NCBI RefSeq assembly: GCF_015471405.1
Contig: NZ_BLVZ01000010.1
Coordinates: 209,066 to 273,065 of the forward strand
Source of the DNA: Pseudomonas cichorii
GTDB taxonomy: Bacteria > Pseudomonadota > Gammaproteobacteria > Pseudomonadales > Pseudomonadaceae
Direction: 5' to 3'
Length of the DNA: 64,000 nucleotides
Positions within the stretch are counted from its first letter, which is position 1, and each line of letters begins with the position of its first letter. The notes beneath the pieces were generated by a model that made no database searches, was not told where the DNA came from, and was given only the letters and a program-made list of their open reading frames with translations. Positions 17,836-26,136 of the stretch are shown one piece after another. A program made the position numbers and the translations under genes.

Positions 17836-17886
17836 TTTCGCGAATGAATTCGCTCCTTGGGTGCAGGAGCGAATTCATTCGCGAAA
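17836..17886. repeat. REPIN, perfect 21-bp inverted repeat
   Basis: TTTCGCGAATGAATTCGCTCC and its exact reverse complement are separated by a 9-base loop. It sits between the molybdoenzyme and the upstream binding-protein gene, where it could weaken read-through. Confidence 0.8.
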
Positions 17887-17899
17887 AGAAGCAGATGAA

Positions 17900-18877
17900 T
17901 CAACGTGAAACCTGCTCCTGCAATTTAAGCGCCGAATTGAACGATTCATCAAACACGCTGGCCGCAGGATAGCTTTTGGTCAACCCGGCGCTGTTGAAAA
18001 AATCGATGGTCTGCTGCGCGCCTGCAATCACTTCAGGTGTAATCGGTACGACGACTATCTGCGAGCGGGAGAACCAGCGCCGGGCCACCTCCGCATCGGC
18101 CCGGGTCAGGCTCGACCAGGCGTTGGCGTAGGTTTCGCTGTTCTTCGGATCACGCACCGACCAGTCGCGGGCCGCTTGCAGACGCTGAAGGAAATCGTTG
18201 ATCTGGGCGCGCTTGTTCTTGATAGCCTTGTCGTTGGCAACAATGAAACTCTGCGCGGGAATCAGCCCCTTGGCCGTGATGATGATCCTGGCACCCTGAC
18301 GTTCCTGCTGGGTGACATAGGGCTCCCAGGTCGCGATGGCATCCACCGAACCACCGTCCAGGGCATGGGAGGAGTCCAGCGCACTGAGGTAACGATACTC
18401 CACGGCATCACGGGGCACGCCCGCCTTGTCCAGCGCAGTAAGCATCAATTGCTGGCTGAACGAGCCTTTCCAGATCGCCACTTTCTTGCCCGCCAGATCC
18501 GCAACGCTCTTGATGGAGGAGTCCTTGCGCACCACGATGGCCACGCCATCCAGATTCTGCCGCGAAACACCGATGACCTTGATCGGCGCGCCCAGAGCGC
18601 CCATGAACAAGGCGGGCGAATCGCCCAGCAAACCGACATCCAGGCTGCCGACGTTCAGGGCTTCGGCCACGGGCGAACCAGCGGTGAATTGCTTCCACTC
18701 CAGCTCATAAGGCAGATCATCGAGTACACCCGCGGCCTCCATCACGGTACGGGCGCTGTAACTCTGGTCGCCGACCACCAGATCGGCGGCATGGACGGCA
18801 GTCAAGGAAGCCGCAAGCGTCATGAACAGACCGGACAGAACGCTTTTCTTCCATCGGGCGAGGGTGTTGTCGGGCAC
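17900..18877 (-). CDS. Aliphatic sulfonate-type ABC transporter substrate-binding protein (orphan)
   Basis: A periplasmic binding protein of the SsuA/TauA family, about 325 residues. The signal peptide (WKKSVLSGLFMTLAASLTAVHA) is followed by the mature start ADLVVGDQSYSARTVMEAAG. The GTG at 18877 has GGAG seven bases upstream and puts the signal peptide at the N terminus; an ATG at 18928 would add 17 residues. SsuA-like features are LNVGSLDVGLLGDSPALF and VAIWKGSFSQQLML. No permease or ATPase gene is adjacent, so it must share a transporter elsewhere or act as a sensor. It is upstream of, and co-oriented with, the BisC-like gene, suggesting sulfur-compound uptake. Confidence 0.85.
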   Translation of the reverse strand: MPDNTLARWKKSVLSGLFMTLAASLTAVHAADLVVGDQSYSARTVMEAAGVLDDLPYELEWKQFTAGSPVAEALNVGSLDVGLLGDSPALFMGALGAPIKVIGVSRQNLDGVAIVVRKDSSIKSVADLAGKKVAIWKGSFSQQLMLTALDKAGVPRDAVEYRYLSALDSSHALDGGSVDAIATWEPYVTQQERQGARIIITAKGLIPAQSFIVANDKAIKNKRAQINDFLQRLQAARDWSVRDPKNSETYANAWSSLTRADAEVARRWFSRSQIVVVPITPEVIAGAQQTIDFFNSAGLTKSYPAASVFDESFNSALKLQEQVSR

Positions 18878-18979
18878 GTGCAATCTCCACTGGATCAGAA
18901 TGAAGCCTGGGTCCGCATGCACGGTCACCGACTTTTTGATAACGATTTCAACGTTTGAAAGGTATTTTTAGAACCTTAT

Positions 18980-18998
18980 CACTCTGAAAATCATTATC
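18980..18998 (-). promoter_or_regulatory. Possible Fur-box-like site
   Basis: The minus strand reads GATAATGATTTTCAGAGTG, which matches the 19-bp Fur consensus at 13 positions, including the first nine. It is about 100 bp upstream of the binding-protein start. The match is only partial and may be chance in AT-rich DNA. Confidence 0.25.
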
Positions 18999-19055
18999 TA
19001 AATTCATTTTCGATCTAGCCTAATATGCAAACGACTCAGTTACCGCCCTCTCGGT

Positions 19056-19949
19056 TCAAAGCATGTCATTGAGTTCCAGCCGTTCGCGCAGGAACTCGAT
19101 CAGGGCCTGAACCGGCCTTGAAGCCTGACGATGCTGCGGATAAACCGCCGACAGCGTCAGAGGCTCGGGACGCAGATCGTCCAGCACCCTGACCAGACTT
19201 CCGCTGCTCAGCGCGGCCCCCACAATGAAGGTCGGCAAGTAGGTGATGCCCAACCCGGCAATCGCTGCATCGCGCAGCAACTCGCCGTTATTGGTGCGCA
19301 TGCGCCCGCTGACATTCAGGCTCACGGGTTTGCCACTGCTCTGGAAACGCCACTGCACCTGACGGTTATGGCCGTAGGGCAAACAATCATGGGCATGCAG
19401 GTCTTCCGGTCTTTCCGGGCGACCCCGCTCGGCCAGGTAAACAGGGCTTGCGCAGTAAACCCTGTCGATCGTGGCGATACGCCGGGCAATCAGGCTGGAG
19501 TCTTCCAGCACGCCAATGCGCAGCACCAGGTCATAGCCCTCGCTGAGCAGATCCACCGGGCGATCACTCAGGTCTACTTCCACCGCCACATCCCGATAGC
19601 GCTGCAAGAACAACGGCAGCAGACAACCCAGATGCGCCACGGCAAACGACAGTGGCGCACTCAGACGCAAGGTGCCACGCGGTTCGCTGTTCTGCCCAGA
19701 AATACCCTGCTCGACCTGCTCCACTTCACTCAGCAGGCGCAAGGCTGACTCGTAATAACTCTGCCCCAGCGGGGTGACATCCAGACGCCGGGTCGAGCGA
19801 TTGAGCAAGCGCACGCCCAGCCGCTCCTCCAGTTGCATCAAGCGGCGGCTGACGAACTGTTTGGACAGGCCCAGTTTGTCGGAGGCCGCCGTGAAACTGC
19901 CCGACTCCATGACCTGGCAAAAAATACGCATATCTTCAAAAGGGTTCAT
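19056..19949 (-). CDS. LysR-family transcriptional regulator
   Basis: A 297-residue LysR protein with an N-terminal winged helix (FCQVMESGSFTAASDKLGLS, FVSRRLMQLEERLGVRLLN) and an effector domain. The start MNPFEDMRIFC is chosen because LysR proteins begin close to the helix-turn-helix; an ATG 19 codons upstream is possible. It belongs to the subgroup with SLIARRIATIDRVYCASPVYL and CLPYGH. It is divergent from the secreted esterase gene, with about 150 bp between starts, and probably regulates it. Confidence 0.9.
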   Translation of the reverse strand: MNPFEDMRIFCQVMESGSFTAASDKLGLSKQFVSRRLMQLEERLGVRLLNRSTRRLDVTPLGQSYYESALRLLSEVEQVEQGISGQNSEPRGTLRLSAPLSFAVAHLGCLLPLFLQRYRDVAVEVDLSDRPVDLLSEGYDLVLRIGVLEDSSLIARRIATIDRVYCASPVYLAERGRPERPEDLHAHDCLPYGHNRQVQWRFQSSGKPVSLNVSGRMRTNNGELLRDAAIAGLGITYLPTFIVGAALSSGSLVRVLDDLRPEPLTLSAVYPQHRQASRPVQALIEFLRERLELNDML

Positions 19950-20099
19950 TGTCACAACCTGGTTGACAGTTAAACGCTTTATAGCCGCTTTTTCGCCTTT
20001 CGGCACCCTATTAATCTGTGTCCATGGTGCAGCCGAGGCCCGAAGCCAGGACTGCCCTCACCCGCTAACCACTTTCGTTTTCTCAAAAGGACTGACCCC

Positions 20100-21122
20100 A
20101 TGAACACTCTGCAAAAAGCCCTGACCACCACCCTGCTCGCCCTGTCCGTCAACAACGCCTTTGCCGCTGGCAGCCCAGGCGTAGAGCACAACACTCAGGC
20201 CTTTCTCGAAGCACTGGCCGCTGGCGGTGGCAAGCCACTTGAGCAACTGAGCCCCAAGGACGCCCGTGCAGTGCTGACCGGCGCGCAGGCCTCGGTCAAG
20301 GTGGATCTGTCGGGCGTGGAGGTCAGCGAGCGTTCCATTGATGCCAACGGTCAGAAGATCACCCTCAAGATCGTCCGCCCTGCCAAGCTCAAGGGTGACC
20401 TGCCGGTGTTCATGTTCTTCCACGGCGGCGGCTGGGTGTTGGGCGACTTCCAGACTCACCAGCGACTGATCCGCGATCTGGTGGTGGGCTCCGGTGCGGT
20501 AGCCGTGTATGTGGATTACACGCCGTCACCTGAGGCGCAATACCCGACGGCAATCAACCAGGCCTATGCCGCAACCCGCTGGGTGGCCGAGCATGGCAAG
20601 CAGATCGGTGTCGATGGCAGCCGTCTGGCGGTGGCGGGCAATAGTGTAGGCGGCAACATGGCAGCCGTCGTTGCGCTGATGGCCAAGGAACAGCAAACCC
20701 CGGCGCTGCGATTCCAGTTGCTGCTGTGGCCGGTGACCGATGCAAACTTCGATAACGGCTCCTACCAGCAATTTGCCGAAGGTCATTTCCTGACCAAAGG
20801 CATGATGAAGTGGTTCTGGGACAACTACACCACCGATGCCGGCCAGCGTGCCCGGATCCATGCCTCGCCCCTGCAAGCCAGCAGCGAACAATTGCGTGGC
20901 CTGCCTGCGGCACTGGTCCAGACCGCCGAGTTCGACGTGCTGCGTGACGAAGGCGAAGCCTATGCCCGCAAGCTGGATGCGGCAGGCGTGCCGGTTACGG
21001 CAGTGCGCTACAACGGGATGATCCATGACTTCGGCCTGCTCAACCCGCTGAACCAGGTGCCTGAAGTCCGCGCCGCGATGCGCCAGGCAGCTAACGAGCT
21101 GAAAGCCCACCTCGGCAACTGA
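20100..21122 (+). CDS. Secreted alpha/beta-hydrolase (HSL-type esterase), copy 1
   Basis: A 340-residue esterase with a signal peptide (MNTLQKALTTTLLALSVNNAFA). The hormone-sensitive-lipase family motif FFHGGGW forms the oxyanion hole. The nucleophile serine is in GNSVGG, the acid in EFDVLRDEGE and the histidine in GMIHDFG. It acts in the periplasm or outside on an unknown short-chain ester. A second, strongly similar gene is at 47658-48677; the catalytic regions are almost identical, whereas the signal peptide and residues 40-100 differ. This copy is divergent from a LysR gene and has a good AGGA site before ATG. Confidence 0.9.
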   Translation: MNTLQKALTTTLLALSVNNAFAAGSPGVEHNTQAFLEALAAGGGKPLEQLSPKDARAVLTGAQASVKVDLSGVEVSERSIDANGQKITLKIVRPAKLKGDLPVFMFFHGGGWVLGDFQTHQRLIRDLVVGSGAVAVYVDYTPSPEAQYPTAINQAYAATRWVAEHGKQIGVDGSRLAVAGNSVGGNMAAVVALMAKEQQTPALRFQLLLWPVTDANFDNGSYQQFAEGHFLTKGMMKWFWDNYTTDAGQRARIHASPLQASSEQLRGLPAALVQTAEFDVLRDEGEAYARKLDAAGVPVTAVRYNGMIHDFGLLNPLNQVPEVRAAMRQAANELKAHLGN

Positions 21123-21186
21123 TCAGCCACCCGCCACAACCTGCCCGACCGGGCAGGTTCCAGCCTGTCATGCCCGGAGTCGCATC

Positions 21187-22614
21187 ATGTCTGTTCTGCT
21201 GAGCCATCCCTTGCTGTGGAGTGCCCTGTTGCTGCTGGCCGATGTGTCGATCTGGCATCTGTCGCCCATCCAGCTACGAGTGATTCGGGTCGGCATTCGC
21301 CTGGGTCTGTTCCTGGCCTTCAGTACGCTCATCATCAATGCCGGTATCAGCCCGTTGCTGGCCCCGTCCTGGCCGGATGACAGCGTGCTGCAACTGGGTG
21401 CCACGGCACTGGCCATTCTCTGGTGGGTGTATGCCGCCCGTGTCTTGACCGTGCTGATCGGCCTGGCCTTGATGCACCGCATCGGTCATAGCGGACGCCT
21501 TCTTCAGGACGTGATAGGCGCGCTGGTGTTTCTGATTGCAGTGGTTGCGGCGGCCGGTTATGTGCTGGAACTCCCCGTCAAAGGGCTTCTGGCAACCTCG
21601 GGCGCCGTGGCAATCATTGTCGGTCTGGCACTGCAAAGCACCTTGAGCGATGTGTTTTCCGGGATCGTGCTCAACACCACCAAACCCTATCAGGTCGATG
21701 ACTGGGTCGCGATCGACGGTATCGAAGGCAAGGTGACCGATATCGACTGGCGCGCCACACACCTGCTGACCGGCGCCGGCAGCACTGCCGTCGTGCCCAA
21801 CTCCGTAGCGGCCAAGGCCAAGATCGTCAACCTGAGCAGGCCGACTCACATGCACGGTGTCTCGATCAGCATTCAGGTCCCCAACCATATCCGCCCACGC
21901 CGTGTGCTTGACGCACTGGATCGCACCTTGCAGGGCAGCAGCAGCCTGTTGCTTTCGCCAGCCCCGAAAGCTGTGCTCAAGGAAGCCGGCGAAAACATGT
22001 CCGAGTATGTGGCCAGCGGCTTTATCGCGGACCTGGGCAAGAAAGGCGAAGTGCGCAATCAACTCTTCGACCTTGCGCATCGCCACCTGGAAGCCGCAGG
22101 CATCGCTCGCCAGCCAGACGGCAGCAGCGAACCGACTTCCCGTGCCCGGACCCTGCTCGAAGAGGTGAAAGTCTTCCGTTCCTTGAGTGGATCGGAGCGG
22201 GACCGACTGGCACAGAACATGACGGCGCAGCAGTACTCGGCCGGTCAGGTGGTGCTGGATCTCAATGAGGTTGCCGATTGCCTGTTCGTCATCGCCACGG
22301 GAGTGGTCAGTGCCTCGGTCCCCGACGGCAACGAACGGATCGAAGCAGGCCGCATGGGGCCGAGCGAAGTCATGGGCGAGCAAAGCATTCTCGCCGATAC
22401 GCCTTCCGAAGCCTGCTTCACGGCCATGACCTCCAGCATCATTTATCGCATCGACAAGAACGTCGCACGGGCCTGCATGGAGCAATCCGGCCAGGTCAAT
22501 AACGCGCTGCACAAATTGCAGGCGGTCCGGCAGAAGAACAGCCATTCGGCGCTGCTGGCAAGGCCGGCCCAGATCAAGAAAGGCGGCTTTCTCGGCTGGC
22601 TGAAAACTCGCTGA
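21187..22614 (+). CDS. MscS-family mechanosensitive channel with cyclic-nucleotide-binding domain
   Basis: A 475-residue inner-membrane channel. Four to five hydrophobic segments occupy residues 1-165. The pore-lining and beta-domain segment is GLLATSGAVAIIVGLALQSTLSDVFSGI-like (about 140-165), followed by DDWVAIDGIEGKVTDIDWR. The C-terminal part (about 325-440) is a cNMP-binding fold (VFRSLSGSERDRLAQNM, GEQSILADTPSEACFTA). Such fusions are known as gated MscS relatives in several bacteria; the phosphate-cassette arginine of true cAMP binders is not obvious, so the nucleotide is open. It follows the esterase after 64 bp, co-oriented. Confidence 0.88.
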   Translation: MSVLLSHPLLWSALLLLADVSIWHLSPIQLRVIRVGIRLGLFLAFSTLIINAGISPLLAPSWPDDSVLQLGATALAILWWVYAARVLTVLIGLALMHRIGHSGRLLQDVIGALVFLIAVVAAAGYVLELPVKGLLATSGAVAIIVGLALQSTLSDVFSGIVLNTTKPYQVDDWVAIDGIEGKVTDIDWRATHLLTGAGSTAVVPNSVAAKAKIVNLSRPTHMHGVSISIQVPNHIRPRRVLDALDRTLQGSSSLLLSPAPKAVLKEAGENMSEYVASGFIADLGKKGEVRNQLFDLAHRHLEAAGIARQPDGSSEPTSRARTLLEEVKVFRSLSGSERDRLAQNMTAQQYSAGQVVLDLNEVADCLFVIATGVVSASVPDGNERIEAGRMGPSEVMGEQSILADTPSEACFTAMTSSIIYRIDKNVARACMEQSGQVNNALHKLQAVRQKNSHSALLARPAQIKKGGFLGWLKTR

Positions 22615-22803
22615 GAAAACACTGAAAACCGCAGGCCAGAGCACTGCGAAAAAGCAAATGGCGACTGATCGTCGCCTGCGAAATTAACAACGATTAACTC
22701 GTCAGCCCTGTTCCTGCACTCAAGAATGGCGCTCTCTGCGCAGACTTTTGCCCATCGAAAGGTGCTGACAACACAGCCAACCCATCCGCACCCTACCGCG
22801 ATA

Positions 22804-23262
22804 ATGGACATTGCCATGACCCACGCTCCGCAATACCCCTGCCCGACATGCAAACGCATGGAAGGCATCGAGAAGCAGACAGCAGTCAGCGGTGGCCTTA
22901 CTCCCTGGCGCGAGCGCCTGGCCAAACAGTTGATCCTTGAGAGGCTGGGCGAAAATATCGAAGTCGCCGAACTGGCTCGCGCCTGTGCCTTGTCCAGGAG
23001 CTACTTCTCCCGGGCATTCAAATGCAGCACCGGCCTGTCCCCTCAGGGATGGATCCGCTGCCAGCGCATCGCCCGCGCCAAATGCCTGATCCAGCACACT
23101 GAAATGACCCTGACGCAGATAAGCCAGGAGTGCGGATTCTGTGACCAGTCGCACTTCTCGCATATATTTTCCCGCGCCGAGGGCATCAATCCCTTTACAT
23201 GGCGTGGCCATGCGCTAAAGAAAACACATCACACCGAGCATTTTGTCGCATCTGAATTCTGA
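22804..23262 (+). CDS. Short AraC-family transcriptional regulator
   Basis: An approximately 152-residue protein consisting mainly of the C-terminal AraC/XylS DNA-binding domain, with both helix-turn-helix motifs (VAELARACALSRSYFSRAFK and LTQISQECGFCDQSHFSHIF). The N terminus carries a small CPTCKRMEG cysteine pair and no ligand-binding domain. The start is uncertain: ATGs at 22726, 22804 and 22816 are in frame and none has a strong ribosome site. It precedes the large STAND-type regulator by about 100 bp. Confidence 0.8.
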   Translation: MDIAMTHAPQYPCPTCKRMEGIEKQTAVSGGLTPWRERLAKQLILERLGENIEVAELARACALSRSYFSRAFKCSTGLSPQGWIRCQRIARAKCLIQHTEMTLTQISQECGFCDQSHFSHIFSRAEGINPFTWRGHALKKTHHTEHFVASEF

Positions 23263-23361
23263 AATAAGAGCTAGATTGAAAGTCGCATCACGAGCAAGCT
23301 CGGGGGCGCATTTATCTGCCCGAAAAACAGCAGCCGGAGGCGACATAACAGGAATGAACCC

Positions 23362-26136
23362 TTGACCCTTCTCACCGAACTGGCTGTGCATTTCGGCCCT
23401 TATCGGATCTACCCTCAACAACGTCTGGTGCTGGACGCCGACCGTCCCGTGCGGCTGGGTAGCCGCGCCATGGATATTCTGTTGATCCTGATCGAGAACG
23501 CCGGGGATATGGTCAGCAAGCAACAGCTCATGGCTCATGTCTGGCCAAGAAGCGTTGTTGAGGACGGCAACCTGCGCGTACACATGGCTGCCTTGCGCAA
23601 AGCGCTGGGCGATGGACAGTCCGGGCAGCGCTATATTGTTACAGTTGCGCAACGTGGTTACAGCTTTGTCGCTCCCATCACCCTGCAACGGGTCGAACAC
23701 AGGCCAAACGCCAATATGAATACCTCGACCAGCCATAATCTGCCCACTCGTCAATCGCGTATTCTGGGACGTAATGCATTGGTCAACAGGCTGGCGAGCC
23801 AACTGCAACAACACCGTTTCATTTCACTGACCGGCCCCGGTGGCATCGGCAAGACCACGGTCGCATTGCGGGTCGCGGAACAACTGATAGGCCATTACCG
23901 CGATGGCATTCGCCTGATGGATCTGGCCCCCATTACCGACCCGGCAATGATCACGACTCATCTGGCCATGCTGCTCGATATCGCAGCGCACGATGACGAG
24001 CCGATGAACCGTATCGGCGCGTTCCTGCGAGATCGACAGATGCTGCTGGTGATCGACAATTGCGAACATATGGTCGATGCCATTGCCTTGCTGAGCGAAG
24101 GCATTCTGCTCAATGCGCCCGATGTGCATATTCTGATCACCAGCCGCGAGAGCCTGCAGATCGATGGCGAGTTCGTGGAGCGCCTGGAGCCTCTGGACTG
24201 CCCGCCCGCTGCGGGAAAAAGCCTTGCCGAAGCCATGAGTTTTGCTGCCCTGCAATTGTTCGTCGAGCGCGCGACGGCCAACCAGGAACACTTTGAACTG
24301 ACTGAAGCCAACCTGCAGCTGGCCATTGAAATATGCCAGCGGCTCGATGGCATTCCGTTGGCTATCGAGCTGGCAGCCGCTCAGGTGGGCAACCTGGGCT
24401 TCAGTAATCTGCTTGAACATCTGCAAGCCAGCTTCCTCCTGCATGGCCAAAACCATCAGGGTGCATTGGCTCGCCATCAGACCTTGCGCGCCACACTGGA
24501 CTGGAGCTTCCAGATGTTGAGCACCAGCGAGCAGATCTGCCTGCAACGCCTGAGCCTGTTCAAGGGCCGCTTCAGCCTGGAGTCAGCCATGGCAGTGGTG
24601 ACCGATCCAGAGATTACAGCGCCTGAAGTCTTTGCCACCCTGCCCCAACTGGTCACCAAGTCCTTGCTCAATGTCGAGTTCGTGGACGAAGACGTGCTCT
24701 ATTACCTGCTCGATACCACCCGCAGTTATGCCCTGGAAAAACTGCGCCACAGCGAACAACTGCCGGCCATACGCGAACGCCATGCCCAACGCTGCCTGGC
24801 CATCATGCAGCAGGCTCATAGTGACTGGGAGCAAATCCCCACTCATAAATGGACCGAGCGCTATATCCACAGCCTGGAAGACATCAGGGCTGCGCTGGAT
24901 TGGGGGCTCGATAACTGGCATGCGCAGAAGCTGGTCATCGAACTGATCGCATACTGCACACCGCTCTGGCAGGAGCTTTCGCTGCTCAAGGAACATGGCT
25001 TTTATGTACGCAAGGCTTTGAAGCTGCTGGAAGCAGATCCATTTCCATCACCGAAACTGCTGATCTCTCTCAAGCTGGCACTGGGCAGCGTTTCCTATCA
25101 CACGCACAGCAACATATCCGAAACGATGGATGCCTTCGTGACAGCCCAGGCACTGGCCGAACAGACTCATGATGTGGCAGGTCAGTTGCGGGCAATCTCC
25201 GGGCAAATGACCGTCAATCTGTGTCAGGGTCAGTACAAGGAAGCCCTTGAAAAAAACCGGCAGTTCAATCGACTGGGCATGCGCACCGACCTCATCACCT
25301 GCCTGAGCACCCATCGTTTACGGGTATTGGCGCTGCATTTTTCAGGCGATCAGACTCTGGCGCGACAGAATGCCGACCGGGTCATTCAGCGCCTGGCACA
25401 AAGCGGGCATCTCAATCGATTCACCTATGGTTTCGGCGTGCAGTACGACCAGAGCGTTGCGGCCCTGACCATACAGGCGCGTATTCTCTGGCTGCAAGGT
25501 CGCCCCGAACTGGCCTGGCAGACAGCCCGGCAGGCGCTGGAGATTGCCTTGCAGATCAACCACGGAACCTCGATCTGCCACACCCTCTCCCTCGCCGGTT
25601 GCGCCATCGCGCTCTACAACGGCAATACCGAGACAGCCAGCGAATTATTGAAACTGCTGCGCGAACAGTCACAACGGCACTCGGCGCTGCTGTTCTATGA
25701 CTGGGGGCAACACTATGCGCAGTTGATGGCATCTCCCGACACCGATATCAACTTTACGGACAGTGACGGGATTATCAGGGACATCATGCTCACCCTGCGC
25801 CAGGGGCAGATCGATGATGCCTTGTTCGAGCGGGCGCAAAGCGGAGCTGCCGGCTGGTGTACATCGGAAATCCTGCGGGCCAGGGCCGACAGCCTGCCGC
25901 CTCAAGAGGCAGACGAGGCCGAAGCCATACTGCATAAAGCGTTGAAGGTGGCGAAAAAACAGGGAGCACTCGCCTGGGAACTGCGCAGCGCAACATCACT
26001 GGCGCGGCTCAAGCAGCGTCAGGGACATGAACGGCAGGCGTACGACGTGCTGGAGGCTGTCCATGCGCGGTTCACCGAAGGTTTTGCAACACCGGACCTG
26101 ATCGCTGCCCGGCGACTACTCGACCAGTTGCAGTGA
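23362..26136 (+). CDS. Winged-helix STAND ATPase regulator with C-terminal TPR-like region
   Basis: A 924-residue regulator. Residues 1-105 are an OmpR-type winged helix (VWPRSVVEDGNLRVHMAALR, YIVTVAQRGYSF). Residues about 130-400 are an NTPase of the STAND/NB-ARC kind with Walker A GPGGIGKTT and Walker B LLVIDNCEH, then DGIPLAIELAAAQ. The remaining 500 residues are helical repeats resembling MalT/AfsR sensors. A TTG start at 23362 has AGGA eight bases upstream; there is no good ATG. Such proteins bind DNA when an inducer releases the ATPase, but no inducer is known here. Its last 21 bases overlap the end of the convergent paralogue. Confidence 0.88.
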   Translation: MTLLTELAVHFGPYRIYPQQRLVLDADRPVRLGSRAMDILLILIENAGDMVSKQQLMAHVWPRSVVEDGNLRVHMAALRKALGDGQSGQRYIVTVAQRGYSFVAPITLQRVEHRPNANMNTSTSHNLPTRQSRILGRNALVNRLASQLQQHRFISLTGPGGIGKTTVALRVAEQLIGHYRDGIRLMDLAPITDPAMITTHLAMLLDIAAHDDEPMNRIGAFLRDRQMLLVIDNCEHMVDAIALLSEGILLNAPDVHILITSRESLQIDGEFVERLEPLDCPPAAGKSLAEAMSFAALQLFVERATANQEHFELTEANLQLAIEICQRLDGIPLAIELAAAQVGNLGFSNLLEHLQASFLLHGQNHQGALARHQTLRATLDWSFQMLSTSEQICLQRLSLFKGRFSLESAMAVVTDPEITAPEVFATLPQLVTKSLLNVEFVDEDVLYYLLDTTRSYALEKLRHSEQLPAIRERHAQRCLAIMQQAHSDWEQIPTHKWTERYIHSLEDIRAALDWGLDNWHAQKLVIELIAYCTPLWQELSLLKEHGFYVRKALKLLEADPFPSPKLLISLKLALGSVSYHTHSNISETMDAFVTAQALAEQTHDVAGQLRAISGQMTVNLCQGQYKEALEKNRQFNRLGMRTDLITCLSTHRLRVLALHFSGDQTLARQNADRVIQRLAQSGHLNRFTYGFGVQYDQSVAALTIQARILWLQGRPELAWQTARQALEIALQINHGTSICHTLSLAGCAIALYNGNTETASELLKLLREQSQRHSALLFYDWGQHYAQLMASPDTDINFTDSDGIIRDIMLTLRQGQIDDALFERAQSGAAGWCTSEILRARADSLPPQEADEAEAILHKALKVAKKQGALAWELRSATSLARLKQRQGHERQAYDVLEAVHARFTEGFATPDLIAARRLLDQLQ

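Noticed and set aside
21274..22644. A 456-codon frame antisense to the MscS-type channel
   Set aside because: No motif; the channel and cNMP domains on the plus strand are clear.
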